Assembly: GCF_030813005.1 (NCBI RefSeq)
Contig: NZ_JAUSTU010000004.1
Coordinates: 1-64,000, forward strand
Origin: Robertmurraya andreesenii
Lineage (GTDB): Bacteria > Bacillota > Bacilli > Bacillales > Cytobacillaceae
Length of the DNA: 64,000 bases
Direction: 5' to 3'
In this document: positions 58,101-64,000 of the stretch, one piece after another
Numbering within the stretch: position 1 is the first letter of the stretch
Layout of the letters: each line of letters begins with the position of its first letter
Notes under the pieces: generated by a model
Databases searched by the model: none
Told to the model about the DNA's origin: nothing
What the model saw: the letters and a program-made list of their open reading frames with translations, nothing else
Translations under genes and position numbers: made by a program

Positions 58101-60361
58101 TCTACATATTCCATAGCCTCTTTTAAGAGTGGGCTTTCAGCTCCCGTTGAAAAAAGATGCAGCTCATGCATTGCTCTTGTACATGCTGTATAAAGAAGTC
58201 TTCTTTCACTTTCTCGGCTATATCCAGATACATCATAGAGAATAACGGAATCAAACTCAATTCCCTTTGCCAAATAGCTTGGAATGACGAGCAGTCCTCT
58301 TTCAAAGGTAATCGTCCCCTTTTCAATTAAACGTAATTCCACATGATCCTTTAGTTTTGCATATACTGCAGCACTTTCCATCGCAGTCCTACAAATGATG
58401 GCAACGGTTTTGTGAGAGGTTTGCGCCTTTAATAACTCGAGTACCTTCGCATCAAGCTCATCTTCATTCGCACAGGTGGTGTACGTCGGTTTAGAGCCGT
58501 CTCGGTTAAAGGGTTCAATATGGCTTCCATCCTTCAGGATTCTTTTCGTGAACTCAACGATAGGTCTAGTTGAGCGATAGCTTTTTGTTAAAATAATTCT
58601 CTCTTCTTCCCCCTCCATAGCTTGCGGTAAGAAGGATTCCACTCCATTAGAATGGGAAAAGATTCCTTGATTAATATCACCAAGGAGGGTCATTTTGCTG
58701 TTAGGAAATAGCTCTTGAAAATAAGCAAACTGAAAAGGTGTATAGTCCTGAGCTTCATCCACAAATATATGGCGGATCGAAGAAAAAGAAACCGTCCCCT
58801 CAATCTTATCCTTTAAATAGACAAATGGAGTGGCGTCCTCATAGGGAATTTCACCCTGCCCGATTTTTTGAAGGGAATAGATATCAGACATCTTCCTAAG
58901 GAAATTCTCATAAATCCTGCGATAGTCTACAAAACCAAGCCGTTTAACCTTAGTCATAATCGGCTTAAAATAGCGGCTCACCACGATCTCCGAGAGCAGC
59001 TTCTCTTCCAACTCAAAATCATTAAAGGAATCCTCATTATACTTCCCTTTATTCTGCAGCGTTTTAAAGGCTTCCAGAAAATCTTCCTTATCTAAAAATT
59101 GCGCTTCTTCCTTGACCCAGTCCTTTCGACGCTCTAGTCTCTTTCGCCGCCTCAATTCCTTTACAGCCCAATCCTTCAATAATTCCATCCGATGCCATAA
59201 TGAAATTCCTTTTTCATACGAATAAAACTGTTCTTTCATCTGCTCATTCGATAGGAGCACCTCACTTTTTAACGAAATATCCTTAAATTCCAATCCTTCT
59301 GTCCCCAATGCTCTTATATAATCATCAAGCTTCTCCTTAAATGCTAAGCTCGATTTAAGACGAATGCTTTCTTCCCGAGCCTTGTATTCAGAGGTGTCCT
59401 CATGATTCAGCAAGTATTCCAGCTGACTAAAGGAATCCTCAAGTAATAGTCCTCTCCCGATTCGGCTTCCAAGGTATTCAATAAAGGTTGTTTGCTGCAT
59501 ATTTTCCTCGCCAAGCTCAGGTAACACCGTTGACACATAGCTATTAAAAAGGGGGTTCGGGGAAAAAAGGACGATATTTTGTGCAGAAAGTGTTTTACGA
59601 TGACGATACAAAAGGTAGGCGACCCGCTGAAGTGCCGCAGAGGTCTTCCCACTTCCCGCAACTCCTTGGACGATTAAGTATTTATTTTTTTCATTGCGAA
59701 TGATTTGATTTTGTTCCTTTTGAATGGTTGCCACAATCGTCTTCATTTGTGCATTGGCATTATTTCCAAGGACCTCCTGAAGCAATTGATCCCCAATCGT
59801 TACTCCTGTATCGAACATCCCTTCAATGCGACCGTCTTTAATAATAAATTGCCGTTTTAGCGTCATTTCCCCTTTTATTAAGCCAGATGGGGTTTCGTAT
59901 TGAGCAGGGCCAGGTGCATAGTCATAATAAATACTGGAAATCGGTGCGCGCCAATCATAGATGAGAAAATTTTGTTCTTCTTTATCCATAAAAGAGGTAA
60001 TACCTAAATAGATGGACTCACTCGAGCTTTCTCCATCCTCAATGAAATCGACCCGCCCGAAATAAGGGGATTCCTTTAATCTGGACAGGGTTTTAATTGT
60101 CTTTTTAAGCTGCTTCTCACTTCTTTCTCGTTCGGATAAGAGATCGGCCTGCTGCTTAATGCTATAAAAAGTTTCTTCAAAATCATCCGGCTCATCCACA
60201 TTCACCGTGACATCGTTCCAAAAGGTTCTACGAATTTCATGAGCATCCGAACTGATTTTGCTTGCATGATGTGATAATGTATCTATTCTATCTTGAATTT
60301 CTACGGCAAGTTTCTGTACGCGTCTCTGCTCTTGTTCTCTTTCCAATTGTTCTTCACTCAT
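58085..60361 (-). CDS. helD: UvrD-like helicase HelD, RNA polymerase recycling factor
   Basis: 758 aa from ATG 60361 (GGAGCGTGATTTC upstream; an earlier ATG is five codons further). N-terminal coiled-coil arm (EEQLEREQEQRRVQKLAVEI), Walker A VQGVAGSGKTSAALQR, DEAQD box FVDEAQDYTP and late TKSYRST and YTACTRAMHEL motifs of superfamily 1. The arm plus split helicase domains is the HelD/YvgS layout, which removes RNA polymerase stalled on DNA. Monocistronic. Confidence 0.92.
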   Translation of the reverse strand: MSEEQLEREQEQRRVQKLAVEIQDRIDTLSHHASKISSDAHEIRRTFWNDVTVNVDEPDDFEETFYSIKQQADLLSERERSEKQLKKTIKTLSRLKESPYFGRVDFIEDGESSSESIYLGITSFMDKEEQNFLIYDWRAPISSIYYDYAPGPAQYETPSGLIKGEMTLKRQFIIKDGRIEGMFDTGVTIGDQLLQEVLGNNANAQMKTIVATIQKEQNQIIRNEKNKYLIVQGVAGSGKTSAALQRVAYLLYRHRKTLSAQNIVLFSPNPLFNSYVSTVLPELGEENMQQTTFIEYLGSRIGRGLLLEDSFSQLEYLLNHEDTSEYKAREESIRLKSSLAFKEKLDDYIRALGTEGLEFKDISLKSEVLLSNEQMKEQFYSYEKGISLWHRMELLKDWAVKELRRRKRLERRKDWVKEEAQFLDKEDFLEAFKTLQNKGKYNEDSFNDFELEEKLLSEIVVSRYFKPIMTKVKRLGFVDYRRIYENFLRKMSDIYSLQKIGQGEIPYEDATPFVYLKDKIEGTVSFSSIRHIFVDEAQDYTPFQFAYFQELFPNSKMTLLGDINQGIFSHSNGVESFLPQAMEGEEERIILTKSYRSTRPIVEFTKRILKDGSHIEPFNRDGSKPTYTTCANEDELDAKVLELLKAQTSHKTVAIICRTAMESAAVYAKLKDHVELRLIEKGTITFERGLLVIPSYLAKGIEFDSVILYDVSGYSRESERRLLYTACTRAMHELHLFSTGAESPLLKEAMEYVEKSQG

Positions 60362-60486
60362 GAAATCACGCTCCACATCATTTTTTTCTGGTCCGAACGT
60401 TTTCTTTATTTCCTATTGCTTGACAACCAATTAAATTTATGATAATGTTATTATAGGATATTTATAGATATTTAAATAAAATTAAT

Positions 60487-60552
60487 AAAAAAGACGTCAG
60501 ACCGCTTTTTATTCTAGCATGCTCATGCTTAGAATGCAAGACGGTCTTTTTT
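60487..60552 (-). terminator. Complex double hairpin terminator of the SRPBCC gene
   Basis: AGACCG and CGGTCT outer arms enclose an ATTCTnGCATG/CATGCnAGAAT inner stem. The minus-strand reading ends TTTTTT. It lies between the SRPBCC gene and helD; a TTGACA-like box nearby (60420) on the plus strand has no gene after it. Confidence 0.7.
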
Positions 60553-60614
60553 GTCTTCGCCGCCCCGTTGCTCCTACTTAGAAAAATCAATAACACTCGG
60601 TACCTGGTACCGAA

Positions 60615-61061
60615 CTATCCATTGTGGTAGGCGTGAATTCGAGCGGTTACTTCTTCTTTGAATTCCTGTGTAATTTTTGGGGGATTGGATTTAAGCAGTG
60701 GTTTTATTAATTTAGCAAGTGGACCTGTTGCTTGGAGATCTAGACTTGCGGTAATAAAGGTACGTCCTCTTTTCATTTTTTTCGCCTCAATATTTCCATG
60801 CCCGATAAAGCCTTCATTCGTTCCCTCTACTTGAAAAGTAATGCTTCTCGGAGCATGCATGCTGTGGATTTCAAGGTCAAATTCTATCTTTTTCTTAATC
60901 ACCCCGATTTCGGTTGTAAAGATCCAGCTTGATTTTCTTGAGTTCCATATTTTATGAGTGACATATCCGGGTATGAGCGGAGCCCAGTGATCAAAATCCT
61001 TTAAGAATGCCCAAACCGCTTCTATCGGTGCGTCAATAATCATGCTGTATAGCTTTGCCAA
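60615..61061 (-). CDS. SRPBCC-domain protein (polyketide cyclase / CoxG-like)
   Basis: 148 aa from TTG 61061, placed five bases after AGGAGAGG; the longer frame upstream has no ribosome site. START-like fold: MIIDAPIEAVWAFLKDFDHWAPLIPGY, then SITFQVEGTNEGFIGHGNIE and a C-terminal long helix. Such proteins bind lipids or hydrophobic ligands. Likely cytoplasmic; function unknown. Confidence 0.82.
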   Translation of the reverse strand: MAKLYSMIIDAPIEAVWAFLKDFDHWAPLIPGYVTHKIWNSRKSSWIFTTEIGVIKKKIEFDLEIHSMHAPRSITFQVEGTNEGFIGHGNIEAKKMKRGRTFITASLDLQATGPLAKLIKPLLKSNPPKITQEFKEEVTARIHAYHNG

Positions 61062-61185
61062 AATATCCTCTCCTCTTGTTCGCCATATGAAGAAACATCT
61101 CCCGTTATAAAGAGTATTCAAATTGTATTCCTCACATGACAGAAAAGGCAGCAATCTCTAATTGAATTGCTACCTAAAGTTTTCT

Positions 61186-61419
61186 TTATACGTTTTTTAG
61201 CACCAAGTACAGCCTTTTATTTCTTGCCTCTCTCTCATCCTCTGATACGAGATCATACTTTTTCAGTAAATGAAAGACATCATTTAGAATATCCTGGGTA
61301 TGCTCCTCCTTGAAAAACTGGTCAAATAAAGGCTTCATGTCCTCTGGCAAAAATGCGGACTGGGATTCATATTTGCTTTTTACATCCTCAGGTGTATGGT
61401 CAATCTTACAATCACTCAT
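61186..61419 (-). CDS. 77-aa helical protein of unknown function
   Basis: Acidic, helical: MKPLFDQFFKEEHTQDILND and a KYDLVSEDEREARN C-terminal stretch. GAGGAGGGG six bases before ATG 61419. It lies divergent from the M42 aminopeptidase gene. No family recognised. Confidence 0.65.
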   Translation of the reverse strand: MSDCKIDHTPEDVKSKYESQSAFLPEDMKPLFDQFFKEEHTQDILNDVFHLLKKYDLVSEDEREARNKRLYLVLKNV

Positions 61420-61520
61420 CGAAAACCCCTCCTCGAGTCTTTTATGATTATTCTACCTATGCCAAATCAAGATATCAATGTTATGATGGAAAAGTAATCT
61501 ATTTTGAAGGGAGAAGACCT

Positions 61521-62570
61521 ATGACCTATCCAGACACCACGGAAACACTCAAGCTATTAAAGGAACTTGTATCCATACCAAGTCCAACGGGAAATACGAA
61601 TGAAGTTATTACATATGTAGAAAAATTCCTTCAAGACTTAGGAGTCGAAACCGTTCGCAACAGAAAAGGCGGTCTTATCGCATCGATATCTGGCACCGAA
61701 CAATCGAAGCATCGGATGCTGACTACACATGTTGACACACTTGGAGCCATCGTGAAGGAAATAAAGCCAAGCGGGCGATTGAAGCTTGATCTAATCGGCG
61801 GATTCCAATATAACTCCATCGAAGGCGAATACTGCGAAATTGAGACAAGCTCCGGGAAGAGATATACAGGAACGATCCTTATGCACCAGACATCTGTCCA
61901 TGTCTATAAGGATGCGGGCAAAGCGGAACGAAACCAGGATAATATGGAGGTCCGTATTGATGAGGTTGTTCAAAATGCTGGTGACGTTCGCAGTCTAGGC
62001 ATCGAAGTTGGTGATTTCGTCTCCTTTGCACCAAGAGTGGAGATTACTTCAAGCGGCTTCATTAAATCAAGGCATCTTGATGACAAAGCAAGTGTGGCGA
62101 TTCTTCTTCAACTCATTAAACAGCTGAAGACAAATAACATCACACTACCATATACCACTCATTTCCTTATTTCTAATAATGAGGAAATTGGCTATGGTGG
62201 CAATTCAAACATTACACCGGAAACGGTTGAATACCTTGCTGTTGATATGGGGGCCATGGGCGATGGCCAATCGACAGACGAGTACACAGTTTCCATCTGT
62301 GTGAAGGATGCAAGCGGCCCATATCATTACGGACTTCGCAAAAAATTGGTGAAAATTGCTGAGGAAAATGGGATTGATTATAAATTAGATATTTATCCTT
62401 ACTACGGTTCTGATGCATCTGCAGCAATTCGCTCCGGACATGATATCGTCCACGGATTAGTTGGCCCTGGCATCGATTCTTCGCACGCATTTGAACGCAC
62501 CCATCAATCATCCATTGAAAATACAGCGAAGCTATTGTATCACTATGTATTGTCTGAAATGATTTTTTAG
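61521..62570 (+). CDS. M42-family aminopeptidase
   Basis: 349 aa from ATG 61521 (GGGAGAAGACCT upstream). Co-catalytic metal residues: His in THVDTLGAIV, Asp in HLDDKASVA, Glu pair in NNEEIGYGGN, Asp in VDMGAMGDGQ and His in DSSHAFERTH. Glutamyl- or general aminopeptidase/glucanase family, forming dodecamers in known relatives. Cytoplasmic peptide degradation is expected. It ends at a hairpin shared with the M19 gene. Confidence 0.9.
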   Translation: MTYPDTTETLKLLKELVSIPSPTGNTNEVITYVEKFLQDLGVETVRNRKGGLIASISGTEQSKHRMLTTHVDTLGAIVKEIKPSGRLKLDLIGGFQYNSIEGEYCEIETSSGKRYTGTILMHQTSVHVYKDAGKAERNQDNMEVRIDEVVQNAGDVRSLGIEVGDFVSFAPRVEITSSGFIKSRHLDDKASVAILLQLIKQLKTNNITLPYTTHFLISNNEEIGYGGNSNITPETVEYLAVDMGAMGDGQSTDEYTVSICVKDASGPYHYGLRKKLVKIAEENGIDYKLDIYPYYGSDASAAIRSGHDIVHGLVGPGIDSSHAFERTHQSSIENTAKLLYHYVLSEMIF

Positions 62571-62610
62571 AAGGCGATTTTTTCTGAACACATTTAAGCA
62601 ACACAACATG

Positions 62611-62638
62611 AAAAGCTGACCCAATCAGGTCAGCTTTT
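62611..62638. terminator. Bidirectional terminator between M42 and M19 genes
   Basis: AAAAGCTGACC and GGTCAGCTTTT, perfect 11-bp stem with a 6-base loop overlapping the M19 stop codon. Confidence 0.85.
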
Positions 62639-63560
62639 CCGATATATGACGTAGGAAATTATCATGAGCAAAGCCTCGTACTTCCTCTTCACTAAAAAAT
62701 TTGAGTAGCCTATTGATGAGGTTCTGCGTTTCAGAGGCATCACTTAGACCGGGAATCTTTTGATCAATTCCATCAAAGTCCGAACCAAGTCCGATGTATT
62801 TCGCTCCCCCTAGTCCGCATAAATGATCTATATGTTTGATAAGATCATCTATGGTGGCCGGCCCCTCTTTTTTCACGAAGGGCGGGTAATAAACAATATG
62901 GATCATGGCACCTCTTTCAAACATTGCACGGGCTTGAGAGTCCGTCAAATTGCGAGGATGGTCGCAAATCCGCTTTGCATTCGAGTGACTGGCTATTGGG
63001 TACTTTGCAATCTCCATCACATCCCAAAAGGACCGCTCACAAAGATGAGAAACATCCGTTAGAATTTGATGTTCGTTATTGAACGTGACGATCTCCTTAC
63101 CAAAAGCCGTAAGACCGGCCCCTCTCGGTTCAAGGGCCCCATCAGCTGCTAGATTGGCGCTGTTCCACGTCAGTCCGACCGAACGCACCCCGAGTTCATA
63201 CAGAATAGCCAGTTTAGAGAGGTCATTGCCGATTGCATCAACCCCTTCAAGGGTTAGAATCGCTCCAATTTCCCCTTCTCCTAGCTTTTCTAAATCGGAC
63301 CAATTTTTGATATGCTTGATTTCTTTGTTTTTCTTTAAGATTTCCTTATGAAAAAGTTCAGCCTGCTCAAGGACTGCATCAAATGCCTGTGTGGATTTGA
63401 ACGCTGGGTTAATCCAAATGGCGAAGCCTTGAACTTTAATTTCCCCCTTGATTAGACGATCCTTATTTGTGTCGATTTGGGGCGCATCCTTATAAGATGC
63501 CTTTCCCTTAGACTCCCAAAGCTTCAACAAAGCGTCACAGTGCATATCGATGATATTCAT
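62625..63560 (-). CDS. M19-family membrane-dipeptidase-like dipeptidase
   Basis: 311 aa from ATG 63560 (TAGGGGGTTCTTC upstream); the longer frame to 63713 lacks a ribosome site. Renal-dipeptidase motifs: DMHCDALLK (His-x-Asp), LTLEGVDAIG (Glu), ASHSNAKRICDHPRNLTD and GLGSDFDGID. No signal peptide in this start, so cytoplasmic. It probably hydrolyses dipeptides, including D-amino-acid-containing ones; its upstream neighbour encodes a D-amino-acid aminotransferase, which fits joint use. Confidence 0.88.
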   Translation of the reverse strand: MNIIDMHCDALLKLWESKGKASYKDAPQIDTNKDRLIKGEIKVQGFAIWINPAFKSTQAFDAVLEQAELFHKEILKKNKEIKHIKNWSDLEKLGEGEIGAILTLEGVDAIGNDLSKLAILYELGVRSVGLTWNSANLAADGALEPRGAGLTAFGKEIVTFNNEHQILTDVSHLCERSFWDVMEIAKYPIASHSNAKRICDHPRNLTDSQARAMFERGAMIHIVYYPPFVKKEGPATIDDLIKHIDHLCGLGGAKYIGLGSDFDGIDQKIPGLSDASETQNLINRLLKFFSEEEVRGFAHDNFLRHISEKLT

Positions 63561-63573
63561 GAAGAACCCCCTA

Positions 63574-64000
63574 CTAAAGGGCCTCAACCATTTTTTGAAA
63601 TTGCTGATGCAGCCTTGTGACGACTTCACCAGGTGTACCGCTGCCGATGATATTTCCATCAACCTTAACAATAGCAAGCACTTCTGCTGTCGTACTTGTG
63701 ATAAAAATTTCATCTGCCTCCATGAGTTCAGCTGTTGTGAAATGCTTTTCTACAAAAGGAATGTTCAATTCAGATGCTAGCTTCTTGACCGCCATTCTCG
63801 TAATCCCTGGTAGGATTTGATTTGTTAGCGGGGTCGTGATGATTTCGCCCCCTTGGACGATATAGACATTTGAGCTCGTTCCCTCAGTAATATAACCATC
63901 CTTGATTAGAATTGCCTCATGACAGCCCTGCTCAAAAGCCGTTTGCTTGGCTAAAATATTCGGCAGCAGATTCAAAGATTTTATGTAGCAATTCGCCCAT
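63574..64000 (-). CDS. dat: D-amino-acid aminotransferase (class IV), partial at window edge
   Basis: The 3' 142 codons are present; the start lies beyond the right edge and the frame is open to 64000 (WANCYIKSLNLLPNILAKQ visible). Class IV PLP aminotransferase C-terminal half: EGTSSNVYIVQGG, ITTPLTNQILPGITR and DEIFITSTTAEVLAIVKVDG, typical of D-alanine aminotransferase. It supplies D-glutamate or D-alanine for cell wall synthesis. The M19 dipeptidase gene follows after 13 bases. Confidence 0.85.
   Translation of the reverse strand, partial: WANCYIKSLNLLPNILAKQTAFEQGCHEAILIKDGYITEGTSSNVYIVQGGEIITTPLTNQILPGITRMAVKKLASELNIPFVEKHFTTAELMEADEIFITSTTAEVLAIVKVDGNIIGSGTPGEVVTRLHQQFQKMVEAL

Noticed and set aside
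60420..60552. Small RNA on the plus strand (TTGACA-like box followed by the double hairpin)
   Set aside because: The -10 region and spacing are poor, and the hairpin is well explained as the terminator of the SRPBCC gene on the minus strand.
60598..60613. CGGTACC-T-GGTACCG palindrome next to the SRPBCC stop codon
   Set aside because: A single short palindrome with no second copy or T-run; no function can be supported.

Overview
The window is a low-GC chromosomal segment from a spore-forming Bacillaceae-type Firmicute. The evidence is strong GGAGG-type ribosome binding sites, frequent GTG/TTG starts, a SleB/CwlJ-type cortex hydrolase, DUF3231 and C1q-like proteins, CadC/CadA, HelD and BcrC. 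It reads as ordinary host chromosome: I see no prophage, transposase, tRNA, rRNA or CRISPR array. About 60 protein genes are supported.

Layout. (1) 0.1-9.5 kb: a SleB-like hydrolase, then a sugar/polyol catabolic regulon. It has a ribose-type ABC transporter, two Gfo/Idh/MocA dehydrogenases, two TIM-barrel sugar isomerase/epimerases and a LacI regulator, with three near-identical LacI-type palindromes in front of the three transcription units. (2) 9.5-9.9 kb: four tandem copies of a 52-bp repeat, each with an internal inverted repeat. (3) 9.9-13.6 kb: a D-2-hydroxyacid dehydrogenase, an M20 dipeptidase and an M20 amidohydrolase of the N-carbamoyl-amino-acid/ureidopropionase type. (4) 13.8-18.1 kb: small proteins, a HesB/IscA-like gene with an in-frame TGA, and a PAS-GGDEF-EAL protein. 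(5) 18.4-29.5 kb: a reductive pyrimidine-degradation cluster (preT, preA, dihydropyrimidinase, NCS1 permease, two small proteins, PucR regulator, malonate/methylmalonate-semialdehyde dehydrogenase, omega-aminotransferase). With the amidohydrolase at 12.4-13.6 kb it can take uracil to acetyl-CoA via beta-alanine. (6) 29.8-40.2 kb: two chemoreceptors, an HD hydrolase, an RsbR-like STAS protein, cadC-cadA, bcrC, an acyltransferase and DUF3231. (7) 40.2-50.7 kb: an Mn-type ABC transporter with a promoter/operator, a diguanylate cyclase, an SDR, a C1q-like protein, a DUF2087 regulator, a HAD phosphatase, two phage-ABA-sandwich paralogues and a chemoreceptor. (8) 51-64 kb: GNAT, ctaB, a giant membrane protein, two peptidoglycan hydrolases, HelD, an SRPBCC protein, M42 and M19 peptidases, and a truncated D-amino-acid aminotransferase at the right edge.

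The most notable result is that two unrelated genes each carry one in-frame TGA exactly where their family has a conserved metal/thiol-binding cysteine. In the HesB-like gene it is codon 36 (GIG-U-GGP). In the cadmium/zinc P-type ATPase it is codon 16, turning the heavy-metal-domain CxxC into UxxC. Both TGAs are followed at bacterial-SECIS distance by a perfect 7-bp hairpin. Together they suggest the organism decodes UGA as selenocysteine. Ordinary gene calling would lose or truncate both genes. No selenocysteine machinery gene lies in the window, so the claim needs a genome-level check.
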